A stretch of 64,000 nucleotides of DNA from Anaerostipes rhamnosivorans (GCF_005280655.1 NZ_CP040058.1:157001-221000); one strand, 5' to 3'. Shown: positions 33,455-42,964, counted from the stretch's first letter. Numbers and translations are program-made. Notes: generated by a model from the letters alone, not told the origin.

Positions 33455-34003
33455 ATGGATGCTTCCGAGAGGACAAAATATAAACTGGCAGAAGCCGTCA
33501 AAGATCTGATGGCAGAGACAGCTGTGGACCGGATCACGGTAAAACAGATTGTGGAGCGGTGCGGCCTTACGAGACAGACATTTTACAGGAATTTTAAAGA
33601 CAAATATGATTTGGTGAACTGGTATTTTGACAAGCTGGCCATTGTGTCGTTCAAGCAGATGGGAGTGAGCCTGACTCTGAAGGAAGGGCTGATCAAAAAG
33701 TTTGAGTTCATCAAGGGAGAGCGGCATTTCTTTACTGCGGCCTTCAAGTCAGAGGACCACAATTCACTGCTTCAGCACGACTATGAATTTATCTATCGGT
33801 TTTATACAGACATTATAAAAAAGAAGATACAAAAGGAAATCTCTCCAGACATCCGGTTTCTTCTTGAGATGTACTGCCGCGGTTCCATTTATATGACAGT
33901 CCAGTGGGTCACCCAGGGAATGAAACGGAGCACCGGGGAGATGGCAGACCTTCTGATTCGAGCTCTGCCGCCGGAGCTAGCCAAGCTGTTAAAGGACCTT
34001 TAG
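33455..34003 (+). CDS. TetR family regulator, DhaS-like
   Basis: 182 residues. N-terminal HTH (about 5-55): RITVKQIVERCGLTRQTFYRNFKDKYDLVNWYF, a TetR signature closest to the DhaS/TetR_C_8-type group found next to dihydroxyacetone and glycerol genes; the C-terminal part is a helical ligand domain. ATG follows CAGAGGTGAATTC. It lies directly upstream of a fucO-type dehydrogenase; TGTCA palindromes in the 126-base gap are likely its operators. It probably responds to a metabolite of diol/glycerol fermentation. Confidence 0.83.
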   Translation: MDASERTKYKLAEAVKDLMAETAVDRITVKQIVERCGLTRQTFYRNFKDKYDLVNWYFDKLAIVSFKQMGVSLTLKEGLIKKFEFIKGERHFFTAAFKSEDHNSLLQHDYEFIYRFYTDIIKKKIQKEISPDIRFLLEMYCRGSIYMTVQWVTQGMKRSTGEMADLLIRALPPELAKLLKDL

Positions 34004-34021
34004 GTTACACTTTTTTGAGAC

Positions 34022-34054
34022 TGTCACATTTTTGACACTCTGCGGAATCTGTCA
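34022..34054. promoter_or_regulatory. candidate TetR operator, TGTCA-N6-TGACA with a third half-site
   Basis: TGTCA (34022-34026) and TGACA (34033-34037) form a 16-bp palindrome; a second pairing is possible with TGTCA at 34050-34054. The repeat lies between the TetR gene and fucO, where an operator is expected. Seen directly; the protein that binds is inferred. Confidence 0.55.
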
Positions 34055-34129
34055 CTTGTCCGGCAGCCTCGTGGAAGCTAAACTGGCATTAAAGAGACAA
34101 ATGACCAGTGGTATGTTAAGGAGGTTGCT

Positions 34130-35278
34130 ATGGCAAAGCGTATCGTATTAAATGAAACATCTTATCATGGAAAGGGCGCGATCAATGAGATTGCGGCAGA
34201 AGTGGGGGCCAGAGGGTTCCAGAAAGCTTTTATCTGTTCTGACCCGGACCTTGTAAAGTTCGGTGTGACAAAGAAGGTGACTGATGTACTTGATCAGGCA
34301 GGGTACGGCTATGAGGTCTATTCCAATATCAAGCCGAATCCAACGATCGAAAATGTACAGACCGGGGTTGAGGCTTTTAAGGCATCCGGAGCAGATTATC
34401 TGATCGCCATCGGCGGTGGTTCATCTATGGATACCTCCAAGGCCATTGGAATCATCATTGCTAATCCGGAGTTTGAAGATGTCAGAAGCCTCGAAGGTGT
34501 GGCTCCTACAAAGAATCCTTCGGTGCCGATCATCGCTGTCCCCACGACTGCGGGAACTGCAGCAGAGGTCACCATCAACTATGTGATCACCGACGTAGAA
34601 AAGAAGAGAAAGTTCGTCTGCGTAGATACACATGATATTCCGGTTATCGCTGTGATCGATCCGGACATGATGTCCTCCATGCCGAAGGGGCTGACAGCAG
34701 CCACAGGAATGGATGCCCTGACTCATGCCATAGAGGGATACACTACAAAAGATGCCTGGGAAATGACTGATATGTTCCACCTAAAAGCGATTGAGCTGAT
34801 CGCAAAGCACCTGAGAGGCGCAGTGGAAAATACAGACGAGGGACGTGAGGGAATGGCCCTTGGACAGTACGTGGCAGGTATGGGATTTTCCAACGTAGGA
34901 CTTGGCATTGTACACTCAATGGCCCATTCTCTTGGAGCAGTCTATGACACCCCCCACGGTGTTGCCAATGCGATCCTTCTCCCGGCTGTCATGGAATACA
35001 ATGCAGACGCCACGGGAGATAAATATATGTACATCGCCAAAGCCATGGGAGTGGAAGGCACAGAAGAGATGAACCAGGAAGAATACAGAAAAGCTGCTGT
35101 AGACGCAGTGAGACAGCTTTCTGTGGACGTTGGAATACCGCAGGATCTGAAAGAGATTGTAAAGGAAGAGGACATCCAGTTTCTCTCAGAATCCGCGGCG
35201 GCAGATGCATGTGCGCCGGGAAATCCAAAAGACGCAAGCTTAGAAGATATTATTGGAATTTATAAATCCCTGTTATAG
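34130..35278 (+). CDS. fucO: iron-containing alcohol dehydrogenase, lactaldehyde/1,2-propanediol reductase
   Basis: 382-residue group III (iron) alcohol dehydrogenase. NAD loop IGGGSSMDTSKA, then VPTTAGTAAEVTINYVITD, and metal ligands in GMDALTHAIEGY (Asp, His), GIVHSMAHSLGAVYDTPHGVANA (two His). The sequence follows E. coli FucO closely along its whole length (for example ALGQYVAGMGFSNVGLG), more so than DhaT or EutG, so reduction of lactaldehyde (or similar aldehydes) to 1,2-propanediol is likely. ATG follows AAGGAGGTTGCT. Likely controlled by the TetR gene upstream; ends at a strong terminator. Confidence 0.9.
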   Translation: MAKRIVLNETSYHGKGAINEIAAEVGARGFQKAFICSDPDLVKFGVTKKVTDVLDQAGYGYEVYSNIKPNPTIENVQTGVEAFKASGADYLIAIGGGSSMDTSKAIGIIIANPEFEDVRSLEGVAPTKNPSVPIIAVPTTAGTAAEVTINYVITDVEKKRKFVCVDTHDIPVIAVIDPDMMSSMPKGLTAATGMDALTHAIEGYTTKDAWEMTDMFHLKAIELIAKHLRGAVENTDEGREGMALGQYVAGMGFSNVGLGIVHSMAHSLGAVYDTPHGVANAILLPAVMEYNADATGDKYMYIAKAMGVEGTEEMNQEEYRKAAVDAVRQLSVDVGIPQDLKEIVKEEDIQFLSESAAADACAPGNPKDASLEDIIGIYKSLL

Positions 35279-35304
35279 AAAAGGGATGGAATATAGCGGT
35301 AACA

Positions 35305-35344
35305 AAAAATACGGGACGTCATCATGGGACTGTCCCGTATTTTT
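35305..35344. terminator. bidirectional terminator
   Basis: AAAAATACGGGAC (35305-35317) and GTCCCGTATTTTT (35332-35344), 13 bp perfect. Shared by fucO (+) and the GDPD-like gene (-), whose stop codon falls in the right arm. Confidence 0.92.
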
Positions 35345-36389
35345 AGTGTTTGTTAAAGAACCGATTGAGAAATTCCTGCTTTTTCAGGTTTAGTGAGCAC
35401 AGGTCTACTTCTGTATTCGTCAAAAAATCGGTATAGACACCATAGACTCCAAGCTTCATATATTCCCTGGTTTCATAGACACTGTTGACTGTGTGGGTAA
35501 ATGAATAAATGCCGGCTTTATTTAATAATTCCATCCTAAAATCATTGACACTGCTGGAAGGAACGGTGACGGCTTCAATTCCGTTAGCTTTACAGAACCG
35601 TATCATTTTGCTGAACGCTACATCCGTCTGCTTGTAAGTGGTATATACAACGTGGCGGAAGGCATGAACCTGTTGAATGGCATGATACATGGGCTGATTG
35701 TAGATCTGTACGATGACCCGGTCAAGAAGATATTCCTTCTTCATATCTCTAGCAGTCCGTACGATAACGGAAAAGTCATCTTTTGCAGCGGCAGCATCGC
35801 TGTCTTTTGTATCGGTCATTATGTAAGTGTCAGGATATTGGTCCATCAGTTCAAAAAGTTCTTTTAATGACACTGAGGTATATTTTCCGTACAGCTTAAT
35901 CTTTTTAAATTGAGAATAAGATACAGGACTGCCGCCTTTGCTTTTCGGATCACTTAAATCTTTCCCCCAGTAATGTCTGGCGACCATGACATGATCAGTG
36001 GTCTGCATCAGATCCACTTCAAATACCTTAAAGCCCTTCTGATAGGAGTTTAAAAAAGCATCCTTGGAATTGGTATATTCCTTTCCATCAATCTCGCCCA
36101 GTGCATGTGCGATGGCACGGTGCTCATACCATTGTTTGGTGTTCTCTGTTTTTTCTTCAGATGTAGTTTCTTTGTTGGCCTGTTCCGCTTTTTCTGCTGC
36201 TTTCTGTGTCTTGTTTTTATAATCTTTGTAAATGAAGACACAGGAGAAAATGATGATCCCCAAAACCGCAAGCATGGACAGACGAAGGGCCATATTTTGT
36301 GCTGCCGCACGTAAATGGCGGGGCTGATGTTTTGCCTTTTTAACGGCTCTTTTGACAGATTCTGTTTTTAGTTTTTTACGGCTTAGCAT
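35343..36389 (-). CDS. membrane-anchored glycerophosphodiester phosphodiesterase-like protein
   Basis: 348 residues. A basic N-terminus and one transmembrane helix (LSMLAVLGIIIFSCVFIY, about 37-54) put the domain outside the cell. The GDPD/PI-PLC-type TIM barrel (about 88-340) has IAHALGEIDGKEYTNSKDAF, VFEVDLMQTTDHVMVARH and YIMTDTKD; the first His, the Glu-x-Asp metal pair and second His are present, but the common HRG is HAL. Such proteins hydrolyse glycerophosphodiesters or wall-teichoic-acid-like polymers. Start ATG is preceded by GAAGGAAAAATG, and a TTATGTTA palindrome lies 44 bases upstream. Confidence 0.82.
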   Translation of the reverse strand: MLSRKKLKTESVKRAVKKAKHQPRHLRAAAQNMALRLSMLAVLGIIIFSCVFIYKDYKNKTQKAAEKAEQANKETTSEEKTENTKQWYEHRAIAHALGEIDGKEYTNSKDAFLNSYQKGFKVFEVDLMQTTDHVMVARHYWGKDLSDPKSKGGSPVSYSQFKKIKLYGKYTSVSLKELFELMDQYPDTYIMTDTKDSDAAAAKDDFSVIVRTARDMKKEYLLDRVIVQIYNQPMYHAIQQVHAFRHVVYTTYKQTDVAFSKMIRFCKANGIEAVTVPSSSVNDFRMELLNKAGIYSFTHTVNSVYETREYMKLGVYGVYTDFLTNTEVDLCSLNLKKQEFLNRFFNKH

Positions 36390-36432
36390 ATCATTTTTCC
36401 TTCGTAAAGAGATTGTAATGTATTTGTAATAA

Positions 36433-36458
36433 TTATGTTAAATAATAATATAACATAA
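36433..36458. promoter_or_regulatory. palindrome upstream of the GDPD-like gene
   Basis: TTATGTTA (36433-36440) and TAACATAA (36451-36458), perfect 8-bp arms with 10 bases between, in an AT-rich promoter-like stretch. Could be an operator for the reverse gene; the regulator is unknown. Confidence 0.4.
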
Positions 36459-36573
36459 AAGTAACAGAAAAGCATCAGCCCTGTCTATAATTATTTTATG
36501 CTGGAAAAGTAATTTCTGGCGATTCTCTGACAAAGTTTTAACATTCAACGGTGGATTTCCGAAAGAACTTCAT

Positions 36574-36702
36574 GGTATACCCAAAAGGGCATCCCGTATT
36601 CCATACCCTGCGGGTGGACGCGCTGCGCGCGATAAGGTATACCCACAGGGCACACCGTATTTTATACCCTGCGGGTGGACGTGCTACGCACGATAAGGTA
36701 TA
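36574..36702. repeat. REP-like dispersed repeat, two tandem copies
   Basis: Copy 1 is 36574-36635 and copy 2 is 36636-36696, each about 61 bases running from GGTATACCCA to GATAA, followed by a partial third start. Each contains two short hairpins, ACCC-TGC-GGGT and a CGCGC/GCGCG-type stem. In copy 2 the second stem is CGTGC/GCACG, a paired change that keeps base pairing. A third copy lies inverted at 62893-62959. The pair sits in the gap upstream of gldA. The remaining gap (36390-36573) is AT-rich promoter-like sequence. Confidence 0.8.
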
Positions 36703-36773
36703 GTAAAGATACTGATGCTAGTTAACCTTTCAAACGATTCATAGGAATCAAAGTATCCAAGGAGGAAATCACT

Positions 36774-37856
36774 ATGGCAAGTATTATCGCAAGCCCAAGC
36801 CGTTATATCCAGGGAAAAGGGGAGATCAAGAACCTGTGTACATATGCGGAAAACTACGGAAGCAACCTTTTTGTACTGACAAGCCCATCCGGAAGAAAAA
36901 GGGTGGAACCTTCCATCACAGAAGGACAGAAAGATGCCAAGATCACTTATGAAGCATTTAACGGAGAGTGCTGCATGACAGAGATCAACCGTGTCATGGA
37001 TATGTGCAAGAAGGCAGGAAGCGAAGTCATCGTGGGAATCGGCGGCGGAAAGATCCACGATACTGCAAAGGCAGTGGGTTATTACATGAAGAAGCCAGTG
37101 ATCATCGTGCCGACCATTGCATCTACCGACGCTCCGTGCAGCGCACTGTCTGTGATCTATTCTGACGAAGGTGTATTTGAGAAATATCTGTTCCTTCCTG
37201 CAAGTCCGAATATGGTGCTGGTAGACACCGACATCGTCAGCAAAGCACCGGAACGCCTGTTGGTAGCAGGAATGGGAGACGCTTTGGCAACGTATTTTGA
37301 GGCGAGAGCATGTAAACAGTCCGACGCATCCAACTGTGTAGGAGGAAAGATCACACGTGCGGCAATGGCTCTGGCAGAGCTTTGTTATGAAACCCTGATC
37401 GATGAGGGGATTGACGCGAAACTTGCTGTCCGTGAGAATATCTGTACAAAAGCAGTGGAACATATCATTGAGGCAAACACCTATCTTTCCGGTATTGGAT
37501 TTGAGAGCGGGGGCCTGGCAGGGGCACATGCCATCCACAACGGTCTGACCGCGATCCCGGAAACCCATGAGTTATACCATGGAGAAAAGGTAGCCTTCGG
37601 AACTCTGGTACAGTTGGTCCTGGAAGGGGCAGATCAGGATGAGATTCAGGAAGTCCTTGGTTTCTGTCAGGAGGCAGAACTTCCGACGACCCTTGCAGAT
37701 CTGGGAATCAAAGAAGTAAAAGAAGATCAGATCATGGAAGTGGCACGCCTTGCATGTTCTCCGGATGACACTCTCGGCAACATGCCGTTTGAGGTGACAC
37801 CGGAGGATGTATATGCAGCCATCATTGCAGCAGACGCACTGGGAAGATATTATTAA
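36774..37856 (+). CDS. gldA: glycerol dehydrogenase
   Basis: 360-residue zinc-dependent enzyme oxidising glycerol to dihydroxyacetone with NAD+. NAD loop IGGGKIHDTAKAVG, VPTIASTDAPCSALSVIY, zinc ligands in GMGDALATYFEA (Asp) and GLAGAHAIHNGL (His) and YHGEKVAFG (His), as in the GldA family; length is normal. ATG follows CAAGGAGGAAATC. A short palindrome GATTC-ATAG-GAATC lies at 36736-36749. With fucO and the DhaS-like regulator nearby it fits a glycerol/diol fermentation theme. Its 3' end overlaps the convergent membrane gene by four bases. Confidence 0.92.
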   Translation: MASIIASPSRYIQGKGEIKNLCTYAENYGSNLFVLTSPSGRKRVEPSITEGQKDAKITYEAFNGECCMTEINRVMDMCKKAGSEVIVGIGGGKIHDTAKAVGYYMKKPVIIVPTIASTDAPCSALSVIYSDEGVFEKYLFLPASPNMVLVDTDIVSKAPERLLVAGMGDALATYFEARACKQSDASNCVGGKITRAAMALAELCYETLIDEGIDAKLAVRENICTKAVEHIIEANTYLSGIGFESGGLAGAHAIHNGLTAIPETHELYHGEKVAFGTLVQLVLEGADQDEIQEVLGFCQEAELPTTLADLGIKEVKEDQIMEVARLACSPDDTLGNMPFEVTPEDVYAAIIAADALGRYY

Positions 37857-38482
37857 AAATTCTGTTTATTGCACAGATGCCTTCCTGTAAGGAAGCACGC
37901 GGCACATAACAGGATCAATACTGCGGCCATCAGCAGGGCGCAGTGAAGAAAGAAGGCATCCGGCAGGATGGTGATGACAGGGTCAAAAGCCTCATCAAAG
38001 ATCCAATAGTCGTTGGAAAAGGCAAGCTCGTGAAATGCCACGAAAGCCCTGTCCCATCCGGCCGCCCAGATCAGGACTCCGAAAATAAGAGGGAGCAGGG
38101 CGGCTATAACGGATGCTTTCTTTAAAAAACGAAAATCCTTTTTTTCCCGCTTCCATAAAAGACCTACAAGGATTATGATAAAAGAAACCAAACAGGCGTA
38201 TTGGAGGCCGGAAAAGATACGTTTGACATCCTGAAAGTGGATCTTTCCTTCCTTTGACATAGGAAGAGAGGGAAACTTCAGGTCTTTTTTATAAAATACA
38301 GAATTATAATCAATCAACCGGTCATAATTTTCTCTGATCCGTTGTTCAGAGAACCCTGATTCCCGACTGATGTGCAGCAGATTTATGTCAGAATAGTAAA
38401 GAGGCCGGAAGTTCAGCGTAAATATAACCGAAAAAGTGATCAGGAAGATTGATAGAGAAACCGTAAGAATAAACTGTTTCAT
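37853..38482 (-). CDS. TIGR01906/DUF1461 integral membrane protein
   Basis: 209 residues, four hydrophobic helices, with the family pattern FSNDYWIFDEAFDPVITILPDAFF near the C-terminal third and LRNFRPLYY/HIS-type motifs near the N-terminus. Known only as a membrane protein of unknown role in Clostridia and Bacilli. The ATG at 38482 has GAAAGGCGGTGC upstream; an earlier in-frame ATG at 38518 is in the divergent promoter region. It converges with gldA. Confidence 0.84.
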   Translation of the reverse strand: MKQFILTVSLSIFLITFSVIFTLNFRPLYYSDINLLHISRESGFSEQRIRENYDRLIDYNSVFYKKDLKFPSLPMSKEGKIHFQDVKRIFSGLQYACLVSFIIILVGLLWKREKKDFRFLKKASVIAALLPLIFGVLIWAAGWDRAFVAFHELAFSNDYWIFDEAFDPVITILPDAFFLHCALLMAAVLILLCAACFLTGRHLCNKQNF

Positions 38483-38527
38483 GATGCACCGCCTTTCATG
38501 AAACCCATTATAACACAAGGAAGTACT

Positions 38528-39277
38528 ATGATAGCAATTATTTCACCTGCAAAAAATATGAAAGTCAGAAAAGAGAAACGAAGGAATCTGACAGATCCTG
38601 TCTTTTTTGAAAAGACAAAGCAGATTTATGAAGAATTGAAAAAACTAAAGCCCTGGGAGATCGAATCCTTGATGAAGGTAAATGAAAAGATCGCCCTGCA
38701 GGCTTTTTTAGATATACAGGATTTTAAAACTGGGGACGGCAGCGCAGCTCTGATGACCTACGACGGCCTGGTATTCCAGAATGTGGGGGCAGGAGATTTT
38801 ACCGGATGGGATATGAAATATGCACAGAAGCATGTAAGGGTCTTAAGCGGGATGTACGGAGTGCTGAGGCCAACGGATGCCATCCATCCGTACCGTCTGG
38901 AAATGGGATGTAAGGTAAAGGTAGAAGGGAAAAATCTGTACCAGTTCTGGGGAGATGAGATCTACAAGGAGCTTTACAGGAAACAGGATGTGATTCTCAA
39001 TCTGGCTTCAGAAGAGTACGCAAAAACTGTGAGAAAGCATTTGGAAGGACCTGATCATTTTGTAGATGTAGAATTCCTCACCATGAGAGGCGGAAAACTT
39101 CGGACCATCGTGGCGTGGGCCAAGATGGCCAGAGGACAGATGGTCCGCCATATTGTAAAGAACAGGATTGACCGGCCGGAAGATATCAAAGATTTTGACT
39201 GGGATGGATATGAATATGAACCGTCCCTGTCTTCGGAATCTAAGTATGTATTTATCCGGCGGGATTTAAAGTGTTAA
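38528..39277 (+). CDS. yaaA: peroxide stress protein YaaA (UPF0246)
   Basis: 249 residues: MIAIISPAKNMK at the start, DGLVFQNVGAGDFTGWDMKYAQKHVRVLSGMYGVLRP, then DAIHPYRLEMG, NLASEEYAKTV, all YaaA/DUF328 motifs. In E. coli it lowers free iron damage during hydrogen peroxide stress and binds DNA; the mechanism here is assumed similar. The ATG at 38528 follows AAGGAAGTACT. Its last codons overlap the convergent tspO gene by four bases. Confidence 0.92.
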   Translation: MIAIISPAKNMKVRKEKRRNLTDPVFFEKTKQIYEELKKLKPWEIESLMKVNEKIALQAFLDIQDFKTGDGSAALMTYDGLVFQNVGAGDFTGWDMKYAQKHVRVLSGMYGVLRPTDAIHPYRLEMGCKVKVEGKNLYQFWGDEIYKELYRKQDVILNLASEEYAKTVRKHLEGPDHFVDVEFLTMRGGKLRTIVAWAKMARGQMVRHIVKNRIDRPEDIKDFDWDGYEYEPSLSSESKYVFIRRDLKC

Positions 39278-39750
39278 TTGACGATCAGGAATCCAAGGTT
39301 TAACAGAGCCGCAAACATACACCAGACGAGATACGGGATCAGAAGAAAAGCAGCTTTTTTGCTGTATTTCCGGTATACATAAAACATCAGTGCGTTAAGC
39401 AGGTTCAAGGCCAGGATCCACACAAAGGAGAAAAAGACCAGCCCGTATTCAAAGAAAATGATCGGCCAGAAAAACAGAAAGAAGGATACGGCAAGGAACA
39501 GCTTGAGCCCCTGCTTTTTTTCCTGCTCCGTTATGTCTGACACCAGCAGGGTATAAAGGCTTAATCCCAGCAGAATATCGAGAATGAGCCATACGACAGA
39601 AAAGATCCATGGGGCCGGGACGAAGGGAGGTTTATTCAGCTGACGGAAGACCTCATCCATCCGGGGTGTCAAAAGTCTTGATAGCAGGCTTACCAGAATC
39701 GGGAATACAATGCAGAGTTTTAACAGCTGCTTTTTTGTTAATTGTTTCAT
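39274..39750 (-). CDS. TspO/MBR family membrane protein
   Basis: 158 residues with five hydrophobic helices and the TspO signatures NKPPFVPAPWIFSVVWLILDILLGLSLY and PYLVWCMFAALLNLGFL. TspO proteins bind porphyrins and are involved in tetrapyrrole handling and oxidative responses. The ATG at 39750 follows CCAGGTGTGTT, a weak site; an upstream in-frame ATG at 39843 falls in unconserved sequence. It stands alone on the minus strand. Confidence 0.9.
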   Translation of the reverse strand: MKQLTKKQLLKLCIVFPILVSLLSRLLTPRMDEVFRQLNKPPFVPAPWIFSVVWLILDILLGLSLYTLLVSDITEQEKKQGLKLFLAVSFFLFFWPIIFFEYGLVFFSFVWILALNLLNALMFYVYRKYSKKAAFLLIPYLVWCMFAALLNLGFLIVN

Positions 39751-39844
39751 AACACACACCTGGGGCTTTTTACATAGTCTATGCAGCAAGGGTTGTATAT
39801 CTTGACAAAAAAAGTTATTATAGTGGGAAAAGGAGAGATGCAAG

Positions 39845-40438
39845 ATGGAATTAAAGTGTCCGAAGATATATAAAGACGGAAAATATTTGGCTTACGGCGG
39901 CGACCAGGAATGGTTTCCAGGCACTTTCCAGCGCCGGGCAGGATGCGGCAGCGTCACCGGCACCAATATAGCCGTCTGTGAGGGACTATTCTCCGGGAAG
40001 ATCAAGGATCCCGAATCTATATCCTACGAATCATATCTTGAACTTATGGAAGGCATGTACAGTTATATGACACCCGGCTTTATGGGGTATCCTCTGATCG
40101 GAAAGTTCAAAAAGGATTTTCTGAGCTTTGCTTCCCACAAGGGCAGGGAGCTTTGCGCCAAAAGCATGTTTTTACCCAGAGACAGACAGGACTGCCTTAA
40201 GTTTATCAAAGACGGGCTCTATCACGGCCATCCCGTCGCACTGTTGATCTGGAGGCACTCCAGAAGGGAATTCAGGGAAGATAACTGGCACTGGGTGACA
40301 ATCACAGGGTACGATGAGGAACAGGAAACATTGATCTGGTCCAACTGTGGGGAGAGAGAAGAGATCCCTGTAAAGGTTCTGCTGGATGACTCAGCCAGAT
40401 ACTATATTGGCCTGGTCCGGTTTGAAGAAAAAAACTAG
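39845..40438 (+). CDS. C39-like papain-fold protein of unknown function
   Basis: 197 residues, no signal peptide. Features of a cysteine peptidase fold can be seen: RRAGCGSVTGTNIA with the presumed nucleophile Cys after Gly-x-Cys-Gly-like motif, NWHWVTITGYDEE with the His, and LIWSNCGERE with the Asn/Asp position. Similar proteins in clostridia are annotated only as hypothetical. It might cut peptides or cross-links in the cytosol, but catalysis has not been shown. ATG follows AAAGGAGAGATGCAAG. Confidence 0.66.
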   Translation: MELKCPKIYKDGKYLAYGGDQEWFPGTFQRRAGCGSVTGTNIAVCEGLFSGKIKDPESISYESYLELMEGMYSYMTPGFMGYPLIGKFKKDFLSFASHKGRELCAKSMFLPRDRQDCLKFIKDGLYHGHPVALLIWRHSRREFREDNWHWVTITGYDEEQETLIWSNCGEREEIPVKVLLDDSARYYIGLVRFEEKN

Positions 40439-40523
40439 GGAGTTCCGATTTTTACAATTCATTCAAAAATAAAGAGAGTAAGCTGTTATCCATCAGCAAG
40501 AAACAGAGACGAGAGATGGGAAC

Positions 40524-40577
40524 AAAGGCGTTCACGGGAGATTATGATATCATTAATCCGGCGGACGCCTTTTCTTT
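40524..40577. terminator. bidirectional terminator
   Basis: AAAGGCGTTC (40524-40533) pairs with GGACGCCTTT (40563-40572), one G-U, followed by TCTTTTTG. It serves xpt on the minus strand and can end transcripts from the C39-like gene. Confidence 0.72.
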
Positions 40578-40603
40578 TTGATAAGAGTGGTATGTATGTA
40601 ACC

Positions 40604-41179
40604 TTATTGTTCTCTGAAAGTGATCTCCCCGTCCTTTGGATCTTCCACGATTGCAAGAGATTCCAGATGCACACCCTTATCGCGGATGATCTTACCGCCG
40701 TCTTGGAAGCCTTTTTCAATGACGATTCCGCAGCCTACCAGGTTGGCTCCGGATCCATTGACAAGATCAATCAGTCCATTCAGGGCCTGTCCATTGGCCA
40801 GGAAATCATCAATGATCAAAATATTGTCATCCGGGGACAAGAACTTCTTTTCAACAAAAATATCAAATTCCATGCCCTTTGTATAAGAAATTACCTTAGA
40901 GGTCAGCAGATCTCCATCCAGGTTTTTTGACATAGATTTTTTGGCAAATACCACCGGGATATTGTCAAAATACTGTGCGGCGATGGTGGCGATGCCGATG
41001 CCGGAAGCCTCGATGGTTAAAATCCGTGTGATATTTTTAGGAAATAATCTCCTGAACTCTTTTCCAATTTCCTGCAGCAGCCCGATGTCCATCTGGTGGT
41101 TTAAGAAACTGTCAACCTTGAGGATTCCCCCAGCTTTTAACACGCCATCATTTAAGATGCGTTCCTCTAATAATTTCAT
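40604..41179 (-). CDS. xpt: xanthine phosphoribosyltransferase
   Basis: 191-residue purine salvage enzyme converting xanthine and PRPP to XMP. Seen: MKLLEERILNDG, IEASGIGIA, FAKKSMSKNLD and the PRPP loop ILIIDDFLANGQAL, then a conserved VIEKGFQDGG end. Start at 41179 follows GGAGAA; longer in-frame starts up to 41275 are in the leader. It is divergent from guaA, so XMP formation and XMP-to-GMP conversion lie back to back. No guanine-riboswitch consensus was found in the 166-base gap. Confidence 0.93.
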   Translation of the reverse strand: MKLLEERILNDGVLKAGGILKVDSFLNHQMDIGLLQEIGKEFRRLFPKNITRILTIEASGIGIATIAAQYFDNIPVVFAKKSMSKNLDGDLLTSKVISYTKGMEFDIFVEKKFLSPDDNILIIDDFLANGQALNGLIDLVNGSGANLVGCGIVIEKGFQDGGKIIRDKGVHLESLAIVEDPKDGEITFREQ

Positions 41180-41345
41180 AAATTTCTCCATTCCATTCGA
41201 CTTTTTTATCATTCTAGCACCAAAAGCTGTCAAAATCAATGAGATCAGGGAAGAATTGAGTTGTAAAAAAAACATGTCTACCTTATAATATATAAGAATA
41301 TAGGTTATTTTATAAATTCATATAGAAATATTAGGAGGAACGCCC

Positions 41346-42887
41346 GTGAACCACGAGAAATTTCTTGTCCTTGATTTCGGGGGACAGTATAATCAGTTAA
41401 TTGCAAGGAGAGTCAGGGAATGCAGCGTATACTGCGAGATCAAACCTTACACAGCCTCTCTTGAAGAAATAAAAGAATATAATCCAAAAGGAATCATTTT
41501 TACCGGAGGACCAAACAGTGTTTACGGAGAAGATTCCGCTACCTATGAAAAAGCGATTTTTGAGCTGGGTATCCCGATCCTTGGTATCTGCTACGGCTCC
41601 CAGCTGATGGCTCACGTGCTGGGAGGAAAAGTTGAGACAGCGCCGGTCAGCGAATACGGCCACACAGAGGTAGATTTAGATAACACATCAAAATTATTTG
41701 ACGGTGTAGGTGAAAAGACGGTCTGCTGGATGAGCCATACAGACTACATTGCGGAGGCACCGGAAGGCTTCAAGGTCACGGCATTCACCCCGGTATGTCC
41801 TGTAGCTGCCATGGAAAATGAAGACAAGAAGTTTTATGCGACCCAGTTCCATCCAGAAGTTATGCACACGGAACAGGGAAAAGAAATGATCTACAATTTC
41901 TTATATAAGGTATGTGGCTGCAAAGGGGATTGGAACATGGATTCTTTTGTAGAAGATATGATCCAGTCCATCCGCGAAAAAGTCGGAGACGGAAAGGTTC
42001 TCTGTGCATTGTCAGGCGGTGTGGATTCGTCAGTGGCAGCAGTCATGCTTGCAAAAGCAGTTGGAAAACAGCTGACCTGCGTATTCGTTGATCATGGTCT
42101 TCTCCGCAAAAACGAAGGAGATGAGGTAGAAGCTGTCTTCGGCCCGGACGGACCATACGACTTAAACTTTATCCGTGTTAATGTCCAGGATAGGTTCTAT
42201 GAAAAGCTGGCTGGTGTGGAAGAACCAGAGCAGAAACGTAAGATCATCGGAGAAGAGTTTATCCGTGTTTTTGAAGAAGAAGCAAAGAAAATCGGAACTG
42301 TGGACTTCTTAGTTCAGGGAACCATTTATCCGGATGTGGTAGAGAGCGGTGTAGGCAAATCTGCCACCATCAAATCCCATCATAACGTGGGAGGACTTCC
42401 TGACTATGTAGATTTTAAGGAGATCATTGAACCTCTCCGGGATCTGTTCAAGGATGAGGTGAGACAGGCCGGAAGAGAACTTGGCATTCCTGAATACCTT
42501 GTCATGAGACAGCCATTCCCGGGACCTGGGCTTGGTATCCGTATCATCGGAGAAGTGACTGCGGAAAAGGTTAAAATTGTACAGGAAGCAGATGCAATCT
42601 ACAGAGAAGAGATTGCGAAGGCTGGAGTGGATAAAGGCCTGGGACAGTATTTCGCAGCACTGACAAATATGAGATCAGTGGGGGTTATGGGAGACGGAAG
42701 AACCTATGACTATGCGATTGCCTTGAGAGCAGTGAATACGTCAGACTTTATGACAGCCGATGCGGCACAGCTTCCTTGGGAAGTGCTGGCTAAGGTGACG
42801 ACACGGATTGTGAATGAAGTGGATCATGTTAACCGGGTGATGTATGACTGTACGGGGAAACCACCGGCTACGATTGAGTTTGAGTAG
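41346..42887 (+). CDS. guaA: GMP synthase (glutamine-hydrolysing)
   Basis: 513 residues. GATase domain (about 1-190) with [14 protein letters not shown], nucleophile GICYGSQ and FHPEV (His, Glu); ATP pyrophosphatase (about 200-390) with the P-loop [11 protein letters not shown]; and the C-terminal dimerisation domain with [12 protein letters not shown] and PPATIEFE. All features for XMP to GMP are complete. The start is GTG at 41346, after AGGAGGAACGCCC. It is the last clear core gene before the accessory island; a strong terminator lies 78 bases after its stop. Confidence 0.96.
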   Translation: MNHEKFLVLDFGGQYNQLIARRVRECSVYCEIKPYTASLEEIKEYNPKGIIFTGGPNSVYGEDSATYEKAIFELGIPILGICYGSQLMAHVLGGKVETAPVSEYGHTEVDLDNTSKLFDGVGEKTVCWMSHTDYIAEAPEGFKVTAFTPVCPVAAMENEDKKFYATQFHPEVMHTEQGKEMIYNFLYKVCGCKGDWNMDSFVEDMIQSIREKVGDGKVLCALSGGVDSSVAAVMLAKAVGKQLTCVFVDHGLLRKNEGDEVEAVFGPDGPYDLNFIRVNVQDRFYEKLAGVEEPEQKRKIIGEEFIRVFEEEAKKIGTVDFLVQGTIYPDVVESGVGKSATIKSHHNVGGLPDYVDFKEIIEPLRDLFKDEVRQAGRELGIPEYLVMRQPFPGPGLGIRIIGEVTAEKVKIVQEADAIYREEIAKAGVDKGLGQYFAALTNMRSVGVMGDGRTYDYAIALRAVNTSDFMTADAAQLPWEVLAKVTTRIVNEVDHVNRVMYDCTGKPPATIEFE

Positions 42888-42964
42888 TAGACAGGGAGCC
42901 GGGAAGCCGCTTAGAATAGTGTTCCATCCTTCAGGAGGATAATTAAAAGTAATAAGTTTTTCTG

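Noticed and set aside
36571..36702. CRISPR-like array because of tandem repeats
   Set aside because: Only two copies directly abutting, without spacers, and no cas genes in the window.
39796..39830. TTGACA/TATAGT promoter before the C39-like gene
   Set aside because: The spacing is only about 11 bases, too short for a sigma-A promoter.
41180..41345. Guanine/purine riboswitch between xpt and guaA
   Set aside because: Expected in many Firmicutes xpt leaders, but none of the conserved P1-P3 core bases could be matched on either strand.
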